10,314 nucleotides of DNA, taken from assembly GCA_964612465.1 (NCBI GenBank), contig CAZTDF010000166.1:1-10314 (forward strand), read 5' to 3'. The stretch comes from JAFGPJ01 sp964612465 (lineage in GTDB: Bacteria > Planctomycetota > Phycisphaerae > Sedimentisphaerales > Anaerobacaceae). A model generated the notes under the pieces. That model worked only from the letters and a program-made list of their open reading frames with translations. It had not been told where the DNA came from and did not search any database. Below are positions 1 to 8,000 of the stretch, one piece after another. How positions within the stretch are numbered: the first letter of the stretch is position 1; the number at the start of each line of letters is the position of its first letter. The translations under genes were made by a program, and so were the position numbers.

Positions 1-1181
1 AAAGAACTCGTCGCGATAATGTGTAGCTGAAGAGTATCATCCTCACGGGCCGTCTGGACGGCAATGTCTTTCGTTGCGAACTCGAAACCGTCGCCGAGCC
101 CGTGCACCGGATACCACCATTCCTGCCACGAGATCTCCTGCCTCGGTAACAACATGCCGTAATCGGACTGCGTCTGCAACGGCCCGCTTTGGACCTCGAT
201 GTACGGGCCATCATTGTCGGTCAGATTCTGCTGGCTGACAATGCCGAAATCCCATGTCCCCCACGTCCAGGCCTTTTTCCCGCTCAGCTCATGTTTGTCC
301 GCCACCTGCACAATCCCACGATCGGCGTCGACCTCGTAGGCCCCGAAGAAATCGAAGGCACAATCCACAGCAAAAATCGAAGCCCAGGTTTCATAGTTCT
401 TTAGCCAGGATATGTCCCTGCCTTCGTTGATAGGCCAGGAGAAAAACTTAACGCCGTAATGGTCCGTGCCGAGAGTCATCGGATAGATAAACCGCGTGCC
501 AGGCAGATTTGGAAAAGCTGTACAGTTCCAGAAATAATAAGGGCTTATCGCATCGGCCGGATTGAAAATCCGAATCTGCTCGTCCAGATATGCTTTGCCG
601 GGACGCAGAGTCACCCGCACAGTCCACTGGGTACGCTGGGTCTTTTCCAGGTTGTTAATTTCAAGGTAAGCCGAACCGTCTGCGTTTTTGCCGATCAGGG
701 CATCGACCGGTGAGAGGATAGTTACAGTGTGCACCTGTGGCCCGGCGTTCCACTCGACTCCGCCGCTGATGAAAGCCCCGCGCATTGCTATCATACTTGG
801 TTTGATAACGTTATTGAGATGGAACATCTCCTTTCCTTCGGTTTTGTCGAATACCGAATGCAGACGGCCGCCCAATTCCGGAAGGCACGTGACCTTCAGG
901 TATTCGTTTTCAAGAAACAAAGCCTTGTAAGTCCGATCCCTTTTGGTTCTGGAAAGATGGTCCTGCATAGAATAAGGATAGACGATGGAGCCTTTGACCG
1001 TGGTCGAGAATTTCACATTACCTTCGAGGGCCCAGAGCTTGGGATTCACATCATCGGCCCATCCGTAAGTGGGAATCGTGATGGTACCTTCCCAGGCTTT
1101 GACTTTAGCATAACTCCGGCTCGAAAGAACCAGCACATTAAAAAGCAGAACCATACAGAAATATTTTACAAGACCTCTCAT
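1..1181 (-). CDS. Secreted DUF5107 domain protein, C-terminus cut by window edge
   Basis: Translating the minus strand from the ATG at 1181 gives 393 residues with no stop before the left edge. Residues 1-25 form a signal peptide: charged start MRGLVK, hydrophobic core, and a SYA cleavage site before KVKAW. The mature part begins EGTITIPTYG and contains LPELGGRLHSVFDK (100-113), GGVEWNAGPQ (140-149), SGPLQTQSDY (332-341) and SWQEWWYPVH (351-360). I recognise this pattern as the DUF5107 family, whose fold is thought to resemble aldose mutarotases and which is often followed by TPR repeats. Those repeats would lie outside the window. A GAGGTG ribosome binding site six bases upstream supports this start. 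Substrate and exact role are unknown; an extracytoplasmic carbohydrate-related job is inferred from the fold only. Family assignment is from memory of motifs, so fairly but not fully sure. Confidence 0.8.
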   Translation of the reverse strand, partial: MRGLVKYFCMVLLFNVLVLSSRSYAKVKAWEGTITIPTYGWADDVNPKLWALEGNVKFSTTVKGSIVYPYSMQDHLSRTKRDRTYKALFLENEYLKVTCLPELGGRLHSVFDKTEGKEMFHLNNVIKPSMIAMRGAFISGGVEWNAGPQVHTVTILSPVDALIGKNADGSAYLEINNLEKTQRTQWTVRVTLRPGKAYLDEQIRIFNPADAISPYYFWNCTAFPNLPGTRFIYPMTLGTDHYGVKFFSWPINEGRDISWLKNYETWASIFAVDCAFDFFGAYEVDADRGIVQVADKHELSGKKAWTWGTWDFGIVSQQNLTDNDGPYIEVQSGPLQTQSDYGMLLPRQEISWQEWWYPVHGLGDGFEFATKDIAVQTAREDDTLQLHIIATSS

Positions 1182-1187
1182 AATATT

Positions 1188-1193
1188 CACCTC
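1188..1193 (-). promoter_or_regulatory. Ribosome binding site of the DUF5107 gene
   Basis: GAGGTG on the minus strand, six bases before the ATG at 1181. It fixes the start of the secreted protein, and the signal peptide follows directly. Confidence 0.7.
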
Positions 1194-1253
1194 ACATTTC
1201 TCCGGCAAAACGGGTTAACAATTCCGTCACTGAAAAACTTCACGGCCCAAAGG

Positions 1254-1281
1254 TTTATAATTTATTTGTCTTTGCTCGCAA
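1254..1281 (-). promoter_or_regulatory. Candidate sigma70 promoter for the DUF5107 gene
   Basis: On the minus strand, TTGCGA (1276-1281) and TATAAA (1254-1259) are separated by 16 bases, matching the -35 and -10 consensus at 4 of 6 and 5 of 6 positions. The predicted transcript would have a leader of roughly 65-70 bases. The -35 box lies inside the inverted repeat at 1270-1283, so a bound regulator could block it. This is consensus matching only. Confidence 0.4.
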
Positions 1282-1283
1282 AG
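1270..1283. repeat. Inverted repeat over the -35 box, possible operator
   Basis: CTTTGC-TC-GCAAAG has perfect 6-base arms around a 2-base centre. It coincides with the candidate -35 box of the DUF5107 gene, a common position for a repressor site. The size and symmetry suit a dimeric helix-turn-helix regulator. No such regulator gene is in the window apart from the BlaI-type one, whose site (TACA-N2-TGTA) is different. Confidence 0.35.
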
Positions 1284-1513
1284 GAAACAAAAAACTATGC
1301 TCGACAGGAATTTTCCGGGAAACTAACTATGTGATTCGAATAGGTGCTAAATGAGGCCGCAAGTGTGGAAAAGCTCGCCTAAGGCCGCTCGTAGCGCTGG
1401 TGAATGCCCCATAGACCCGTTCATTCAACTTTGCATCTACCATTTAACCGATTCGTCAGCCACGAGGGCTTCAGGAATAAGGTGAAATAAAAGTCGTCCG
1501 AGGAAATTTATTC

Positions 1514-1542
1514 TTGACTTTGGTCGTAAAAATGGCTAATTT
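1514..1542 (+). promoter_or_regulatory. Weak candidate promoter for the channel fusion gene
   Basis: TTGACT (1514-1519) matches the -35 consensus at five of six positions. A 17-base spacer leads to TAATTT (1537-1542), which matches the -10 at only three of six. If real, the leader before the ATG at 1748 would be about 200 bases, long enough to carry its own control element, though none was recognised. Confidence 0.3.
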
Positions 1543-1747
1543 CTAAAAAGGCGTAGGGATCATTGCGGAAGCTTGCTCAAGGATCTTAGTTTTGCAGAGG
1601 TGGCAGATTGCTATGCGGGTTTAGCTGAGATGGTTTAGAAAGCTGCTTTTCTCGTGCAAATACGGAATCATAGAACGAAACGGAAACGCAGAAACTTGGC
1701 AACATCTATGGTACATAGGAGACTACATCCAGGAACTTGACTGATAG

Positions 1748-4000
1748 ATGCGTATAAGAAGAAACAATATATTGGTTCTGATCGTCATTTTTGCTCTCTG
1801 CGTTAACTCAGGCCACGGAGAGCCAAACGAACACAGACCATATGTGCTGGCAACCGGAAGCAAAAGCGGCGTCTATTATCAATTAGGCTTGGGAATTAAG
1901 GCGGCCGTCAAAGAAATAGACCCGAATATCACAATAGAAGTCGTTAGCACAAATGGGGCTGTGGAAAATTTAAAGCTAATAGAAAAGGGGAAAGCTGACC
2001 TTGCATTTACCCAGAATAACATTGCCCATTGGTTCTATCACGGTGAGAAGTTGTGGGCTTTACCATCCAGGACAATAACCGGAGTAGCCTCTTTATATAC
2101 CGAATCCATTCAGATTATTGTAAGGAAGGATTTGAATGTAAGAGAAGTTAGAGATCTCGAAGACAAAACAGTTTGTACAAGCCCAAGCGAAACCAGGAAG
2201 TTCTCTGCTGCGACCGACATCTTAAGTGCGGCTGGACTTGAACGTTCGTACATAACTGAGACAAGACTCTCTTTAAAGAAAGCATGTGAGGCAGTGGCGG
2301 ACCCCAATGATCCAAATGAAGCTGCCTTCATTATAGCCGGTATTCCAACTCCCGGCATTATGGAGACCTGCAAGGGCGGACAGATAGAACTCATCGAATT
2401 GCCGAAGAAATTGGCGAGACAGTCACGTAGATCCTGCCCTTATTTAGTATACGAATTAATCCCAGCCGATACATATCAGGGGCAGAATGAAAAGATTGCG
2501 ACTTTGGGTGTTAGGGCACTGTTAGTTGCGCGTAAGAATCTCGAGCCAGAATTCGTTCGCAAAGTTACAGCAGCAATCTTCAAAAAAACTGGAATACTGG
2601 AGCAGAGGCACTCACAGGGTGCGAATATAACTGTGGATTCCGCCACTAAGGGGATGACAATCGACCTTCACCCAGGGGCAAGGCAATATCTCGAGAGCGT
2701 GTCTTTGCTTATAAAACTTCGTCAATACTGGCCGGCGATATTTAATTACATCTTCAGTTTCGGCATAATACTGTTCTTGGTGTATTACTTAGTGAATCGC
2801 AGATTTTTCCCAAAGGCTATAGGAAAGAGTGTTTATACTCGAGTAGTCATAATCTTCTTTTGCCTCTATATTCTTGGTGCGATATTCATGGTTTTTTGGG
2901 AAGGTCCAATTAACAGGAACTTTGAGAATTTGCCCAAGTCATTTTGGTCTATAGTTGTCTATCTCTCCAGCGGTTTCGAAGACCGGCCGCCTATGACTTT
3001 AGGTGGAATGGTCACTTCTGTATTCATTTTTCTCATTTTAGGTGCTGGTTTTGGCGGAGTGGTGACCGGTAAGTTTGCAGCCGTGTTTATGACAAAGGAG
3101 AAAAAGATGCCACCTCATATAAACATGCACGTGGTGATATGTAACTGGAACAAGCGGGGCCACAAGGTAGTGGAGCAGCTGCACCGGAAGGAGGCGGCGC
3201 CAGGCACGGACGTTGTAGTTGTTACTGACAGGGACGTTAATGAGGAAGAACTGCGCAAAAATGACCCGAAAACGTATGATAACGTTTACATTGAGAAAGG
3301 CTGTCCCGATTCGCTTAGTGTGCTGGAGTCTTGCAGGATTCACTTAGCCAGGAGTATAATAATTCTGGCGGATGATGAACGTTGTGATGATGATAAACCT
3401 CGCGATCCGGACGACAAGTCTGCAGACATTGCCCTTGCAATAAAGATAACGATACAAAAAAAGCTGGACGAAGACAAGTCAGGTAAGATGGAAGATCGGA
3501 GACCCCATATAGTAGCAGAGGTGTTAGATCCTGAAATGATAACCAAATTGAAGGCGGTGGGTGTGCATGAGACAGTATGTGCCACTCAATTGGGATTGGG
3601 TGTTATAGCACAGTGTGCCCTTCATCATAATCTTTCAGACGTCTATGGTGAGCTCCTTGATTATTCACCGCATACAAACGAGATATACGTGTTAGTAGAT
3701 GAAGATAAGAGCAAGATTCCCGGTATATGTGCTAACAAGACTTTCGAAGAGTGTGCCGAAATTATCCGTAAGCATAGAAGTCCACAGTCACAGAATCCTG
3801 TCATTTTGCTCGGTGTGTACAGAGACAACAGAATCGTGCTAAATCCACGGAACGATAAGAGAAGCACCACAGCTTTCAAAAGAATAGAGAAAGATGACGG
3901 ACTTGTAGTTATGGCATTCTCACGGCCGAATTTGGCTTATTTGACAAGAAAATCAATAACCAAAACGCGCTTCTGGGAAATTGGGAACAACAATCAGTAG
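1748..4000 (+). CDS. TAXI solute-binding / K+-channel-like pore / RCK fusion protein
   Basis: A 750-residue protein with three parts. Residues 1-24 are a signal peptide and 31-318 a TAXI-type solute-binding domain: LATGSKSGVYYQLG (34-47), STNGAVENLKLIEKGKADLA (67-86), ASLYTESIQIIVR (114-126), ALLVARKNL (257-265). Four cysteines (143, 180, 208, 230) could form disulfides. Membrane segments lie at about 331-349, 361-384 and 418-447; a pore-helix-like loop (398-417) sits between the last two, with SSGFED (407-412) where K+ channels have TVGYGD. Residues 459-727 resemble TrkA-N/RCK and RCK-C gating domains, starting HVVICNWNKRG. Three membrane passes place binding domain outside and RCK inside, as a ligand-gated channel would need. 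No TRAP permease is adjacent. An AGGA sits 13 bases before the ATG, so the ribosome site is weak; the signal peptide supports this start. The domain calls are firm; channel activity and ligand are inferred. Confidence 0.85.
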   Translation: MRIRRNNILVLIVIFALCVNSGHGEPNEHRPYVLATGSKSGVYYQLGLGIKAAVKEIDPNITIEVVSTNGAVENLKLIEKGKADLAFTQNNIAHWFYHGEKLWALPSRTITGVASLYTESIQIIVRKDLNVREVRDLEDKTVCTSPSETRKFSAATDILSAAGLERSYITETRLSLKKACEAVADPNDPNEAAFIIAGIPTPGIMETCKGGQIELIELPKKLARQSRRSCPYLVYELIPADTYQGQNEKIATLGVRALLVARKNLEPEFVRKVTAAIFKKTGILEQRHSQGANITVDSATKGMTIDLHPGARQYLESVSLLIKLRQYWPAIFNYIFSFGIILFLVYYLVNRRFFPKAIGKSVYTRVVIIFFCLYILGAIFMVFWEGPINRNFENLPKSFWSIVVYLSSGFEDRPPMTLGGMVTSVFIFLILGAGFGGVVTGKFAAVFMTKEKKMPPHINMHVVICNWNKRGHKVVEQLHRKEAAPGTDVVVVTDRDVNEEELRKNDPKTYDNVYIEKGCPDSLSVLESCRIHLARSIIILADDERCDDDKPRDPDDKSADIALAIKITIQKKLDEDKSGKMEDRRPHIVAEVLDPEMITKLKAVGVHETVCATQLGLGVIAQCALHHNLSDVYGELLDYSPHTNEIYVLVDEDKSKIPGICANKTFEECAEIIRKHRSPQSQNPVILLGVYRDNRIVLNPRNDKRSTTAFKRIEKDDGLVVMAFSRPNLAYLTRKSITKTRFWEIGNNNQ
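2966..2983 (+). other. Altered selectivity-filter position in the pore loop
   Basis: These codons encode S407-S408-G409-F410-E411-D412, followed by RPPMT. They align with TVGYGD-xxPxT of K+ channels. The first glycine and the aspartate are kept, tyrosine is phenylalanine, and the second filter glycine is glutamate. Known K+-selective pores need both glycines, so selectivity is probably different. The alignment is by eye. Confidence 0.6.
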
Positions 4001-4740
4001 ATAACGATATTTATGTCCCGGTCGCGGTCTTTGGCAATTGACACGACCTGACCTTTTCTGTCGGCAGCCACGCTTTGGCCGCCGTATATCCGGCCCTTCC
4101 AGGGACCTTTTGTTATTTCTCCGACAAGGTTTGTCCCTATGACAAACGCTCCGGTTTTCCGTGCCGTGTTTGCGACGACTTTCTCAAGTTCTTTACCGTG
4201 GCCCGGCCACTCGTCCTCGGCGGCGGCGTATCCGTACGGAACGAGCAGTAAATCCGGTTTCAGTGCCGCCATACGTTTGAGGATTATATTGTCATGTGTG
4301 TCGGCACAGATAAGCAGACCGATTGTTCCGAATTTGGTTTCGACGGCACCGATGCTTTCGCCCGGAGTGTAAGGCGGGCTCATCAATTCCGTCAGAAGAT
4401 TCATCTTGTGATGCTTTAGCAGAATATCTCCCTTGTTGTCGATAAGGACCGTCGAATCATACAAGTTGCCACCCTGCTTTTCCGCCAGACCGACACAGAG
4501 ATGGATGTCAAAATCTTCGGCCAGCTTGCAAAGCCGATCCGAATCTTCCCCGGGAATCGGGCGTGCTCTTTTATGGGCATCGGGATTGACCCAGCCGAGC
4601 AACGCAGTTTCCGGAAAGCAGGCAATATCGGCCCCGGCATCTTTCGCTTCGCGGATCGCATTCTCAATTCTGACAAAATTGCCCCGTCGGTCGCCGTCAA
4701 GGCAGAATATCTGGCATATTGCAGCTTTCGTGCTCTTCAT
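3994..4740 (-). CDS. Carbon-nitrogen hydrolase (nitrilase superfamily)
   Basis: A 248-residue cytoplasmic enzyme of the nitrilase/amidase superfamily, which hydrolyses amides, carbamoyl compounds or nitriles through a thiol intermediate. The catalytic set is complete: E44 in CFPETALLGW, K112 in HHKMNL, C145 in LLICADTHD, with E118 as likely second glutamate. NLYDSTVLID (92-101) and VIGTNLVGE (200-208) are also typical. The frame stays open up to 4914, but the ATG at 4740 is preferred. An AGGA lies nine bases before it, MKSTKAAICQ is the usual first strand of the fold, and the extra 58 residues look unlike protein. A length of 248 is slightly short for the family (about 260-280). It follows the BlaR1-like gene by 281 bases on the same strand and has its own promoter candidate. 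Its 3' end overlaps the opposing channel gene by seven bases. The substrate cannot be told. Confidence 0.88.
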   Translation of the reverse strand: MKSTKAAICQIFCLDGDRRGNFVRIENAIREAKDAGADIACFPETALLGWVNPDAHKRARPIPGEDSDRLCKLAEDFDIHLCVGLAEKQGGNLYDSTVLIDNKGDILLKHHKMNLLTELMSPPYTPGESIGAVETKFGTIGLLICADTHDNIILKRMAALKPDLLLVPYGYAAAEDEWPGHGKELEKVVANTARKTGAFVIGTNLVGEITKGPWKGRIYGGQSVAADRKGQVVSIAKDRDRDINIVIY

Positions 4741-4749
4741 TTGCGTCTG

Positions 4750-4753
4750 TCCT
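4750..4753 (-). promoter_or_regulatory. Ribosome binding site deciding the hydrolase start
   Basis: AGGA on the minus strand, nine bases before the ATG at 4740. It favours this start over in-frame candidates further upstream, which would add up to 58 residues without nitrilase character. Confidence 0.55.
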
Positions 4754-4830
4754 GTTTCATAGGATTCAACAACACTATTAATCGCCGGGTGGGAAATACT
4801 CCCCATCCTGTTTCTCATTACGTAAGGACG

Positions 4831-4858
4831 ATTATAGGATTTCTCACCTCTGAAACAA
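4831..4858 (-). promoter_or_regulatory. Candidate promoter of the carbon-nitrogen hydrolase gene
   Basis: On the minus strand, TTGTTT (4853-4858, three of six matches) and a perfect TATAAT (4831-4836) are separated by 16 bases. The start of transcription would fall near 4824, giving a leader of about 85 bases. It suggests the hydrolase can be made independently of the BlaI/BlaR1-like operon upstream. If this promoter is used, the upstream in-frame extension would not be translated, in line with the chosen start. Confidence 0.5.
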
Positions 4859-5021
4859 TGATTTTCGTGACATAATTTAAGCGGGAGAAAAAAACTGAGG
4901 AAAGACAGTGACAAATAGAGAGTCGTATGGATAGATACAGAACCAGGAAAGCTAAGAAATCTTACCGCCAGGTCGGAAATGGCGAATGTCTCCTAATGAA
5001 TACTCGCCCTTCCATAAGTTT

Positions 5022-8000
5022 TTAATTTCCTGCGACCGGCACATTTTTATCTTCACGATTTTTCCATACTTTCCATAGTGTCTTAAATATCTCCGGATTC
5101 GTCAGGCCCTGCTTCTGCTGCAATGCCGGCCCGGACTTCAATAAAAAGTCACCATTATCAGCATCGACAAAATCCGGATCGGCGATTATCGAATCGGCTG
5201 CTTTGTCCAGGTTTTCAGTATCGACCTTGTTCCGCCAGAATGTATTTCTGTAAACGGTATTGCCATTGCCCCCAATCTCTTTAAATAGAATCAAGCCTCG
5301 CTCGTTAGCTCGGAAAATATTGTCGCGTATCGAAAGGCCGCACGAATCTCGCATTCCGATGCCGGCGTAACTCGAATCGGCAATAATATTATTTTCTACT
5401 TTTACATTGGATCGTGCAAAGCCGCTGATGCCGGTTCCGTTGCCGATTATCACATTGTTGGCAATCGTGCCGCGTGCGCTTTTATTGCCGAGATAGACTC
5501 CCCTGTTGGCGTTCTTTATGATAAGATTATCTTTCATATTCAAAGTTCCGCCGGTGCTGCGTACAGCGTGATATTTCGAGCCCGTGACAACGTTACCAAC
5601 GATCTCGGCCGTTGCGCCGGAGTATAGCGAAATACCCTGATGCCCGGAACCCATAACCAGACTGTTGTGTATCGTCCCTTTTGTGCCCTGGCCGAAGCAG
5701 ACGGTATATTCGAATCCCTCGAATCTGCAAGTATTTATATTAAGCTCGGAAAACCCCATAGCATTTATCGCCACGGGACAGCGTTTGAAATTCCCCAGAG
5801 GCTCAAAGCAGCAATTCCTGATCTCTACCCTGGTGTCTTTGACGGCGACTGCAAAGGGATGCTCGGTCCTGTCACTTGTTGCCAATTGCCATTTAATTGT
5901 CACCGTATCGATTATTACTCTGCCTTTACCTTTAGTGTCGACAGAAATAGCCGGCTGATTAGAAGTTACTTCGAAAATGCAGCCGCTCCTGGATTCGCCT
6001 TTAAGTGTCAAAGGTTTCGTAACAGTCACCGGCTCGGTATAAACGCCCTTGGGGATAACTACCATCCCGCCAGGCTGAGCGGAATCGATCATTCGCTGTA
6101 AATCATTTGTCGCGGCAGACGGCAGGCTCGGGCCTTGTTTTTGCGAGTCGCTCGCTCCCCATTGGATTACAAACTCATACCATTGTGCTCTACCGTAGCG
6201 ACTGTCATCCAGCAGAATCGAGAGCGTGTAATCATTTGCCTGTTGCGGCTTATCGGCGATGGAGACAGAACCCCTTCCGGTAACTTTCGTCAATTTTATG
6301 AGATTTTTCGCTTCCCGCAGCGGGACGGCTTGCTCCAGTCGATATGGTTTCGATACTTTTTCCTGCCACTCGGGTTTCCACGCAGTCCCGTTGATATACG
6401 TAGGCTCATCGTGTTTGATATTGCCGCCCCTGTCCCACCATTTACCCGGCAGATCCCAGGCATGGTGCTCGTACCAAAGTTCGACGCCCTTTATCTTGAT
6501 CGTATCCTTGCCGTCGATAAAGGCTTTGATACGCAAGCCGTCCTTCACTTCAACCGCAGTAATGTCCTGAGCCGTTTTCTTGGCCGGCAGCACAGCTTTC
6601 GTCGGCTTCTTCCATTTTCGGTAATCGCGCGTCGGGCCATCGGGAATAATAGCGGCCTCTTCCGGCTGGATCGGCCAGGGGCTCTCAAATCCAATCGGCT
6701 CAACAACACCAATTCCCAACCGCCGGGCGGGCGAATCCGCCCTCAATGAGAAATCCCTGCCCGCCGCGTCCGCAAACATCGGATTCATCTCCAAATTACC
6801 GGCTTGTTTATCGAGCGCAATATCCTCGGTTGTGCTCCCGCTATCGGCGCTCTTGGCGCGTCGCCGGGCGACCATGTGCTCATTGTTCCAGAACAGGTTC
6901 TTTTCCATGGTCACAGTGCCATCTGACTTGGCAAAAGATGAATCGCTGCCGATGTCGCCGCATAAGACACCGTTGGATTCGGAGAAAAAGATATTCTTTT
7001 GCACAATGGGTTCGGAAGCTCCAAGAATCGACAGGCCTACTTGTTTGTTACCGGCAAAGGTGTTGCCTTCGATTGTATCTCGATTCTGAAACCAGCATGA
7101 CATACCGCCCATTTCATTAGCGTAAAAGAGATTCTGCCTGACAGTAGCCGAAGTTTGCCCGGATGCATAAATCCCGCTGCGAGCATTTCCGAAAATCCAG
7201 TTTCCAATAATTGTCGGCGAACAATCATCATAACGGATTCCGTGCCACGCCGCCCCGGATATTCGGCAGCACTCCACTCTTGCTGAATCGTTGCCTTTTC
7301 GAATACAAATACCGGCGTAATGGCAATTGCGAAGCTCGCTGTCCAGCAATCTCAAACTGGAACCTTCGCCCTGCCTTTCGCCGACAATGATACCGGTACT
7401 CCACACTGCAGCTACCAAACTGTCGCGAATTTCAACATCCGAACCGTTAAAAATATGAATGCCGTCTCCGGGGCCCCCGATGACCGCGCATTTTGAAACG
7501 GATGCTTTGGCGTTGATGAACTCCAGGATGGGCACAGGCATGTTACGCCCTTCCAAACGTTCTCCAGGCAAGGTGAGCTTCAGGTCACTAATCACAACGC
7601 CCTGGGTATCGCTTACGAGGAGAATCGGCCTGCCATACTTTTCCTTAAATTCTGCTTTGAATTTGGCCTCTATAGACTTGCGCTGCTCGTCCGATTTAGC
7701 TTCTCGTATTCGGGTATTGAGCGTGCGCATTGTCTCTTCGAGCACATCTGCTCCGGCGCTTTCTGTCATAATAGTGGTCTTATCCCACCCGGCGCCGGCC
7801 AGCGTGAGCGGCTTATTGATTTTTAAACGTTCTTCGTACATACCCGGCCCGATACGAATAACTGCGCCCGCACCGGCGGCGTCGATTGCCTTCTGAATCG
7901 AACTGTACTTTGCGCTGCCATCCGCAGCCACCGTAAGCACATCGGCGTTTTTAGCTCTTGCCATTGGCAGAACACAAACCAACATAAGGGCAATAACGGC

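Larger units (their letters stand above)
1182..1747. other. 566-base divergent intergenic region without a convincing gene
   Basis: This separates the divergent DUF5107 and channel genes. It holds the candidate DUF5107 promoter and inverted repeat at its left end and a weak promoter match near 1514-1542 for the channel gene. Open frames that enter here are short tails with no recognisable protein. A stretch at 1614-1660 faintly resembles the D-arm and anticodon-arm part of a tRNA but lacks a T-arm. No clear terminator, riboswitch or insertion-sequence end was seen. Confidence 0.6.

Noticed and set aside
729..1334. A 201-residue plus-strand open frame.
   Set aside because: It runs antisense to the DUF5107 gene, which has a signal peptide, ribosome binding site and family motifs. 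The plus-strand product has no recognisable features.
1354..1388. Short direct repeat AGGCCGC (1354-1360 and 1382-1388).
   Set aside because: Seven bases, two copies, no relation to a gene or promoter; expected by chance.
1614..1660. A tRNA-like stretch (GCGGGTTTAGCTGAGATGG onward).
   Set aside because: It resembles the D-arm and the start of an anticodon arm, but no T-arm sequence of the GTTCGAAT type follows, the stems do not pair well and there is no acceptor stem. At best it is a decayed fragment.
4741..4914. N-terminal extension of the hydrolase to residue 306.
   Set aside because: The added 58 residues do not resemble the family. They span a good promoter candidate and the ribosome binding site for the ATG at 4740.
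4927..5025. A 32-residue basic plus-strand frame (MDRYRTRKAK onward).
   Set aside because: It has no good ribosome binding site, is very short and fills the gap after the BlaR1-like gene on the opposite strand. Nothing supports translation.
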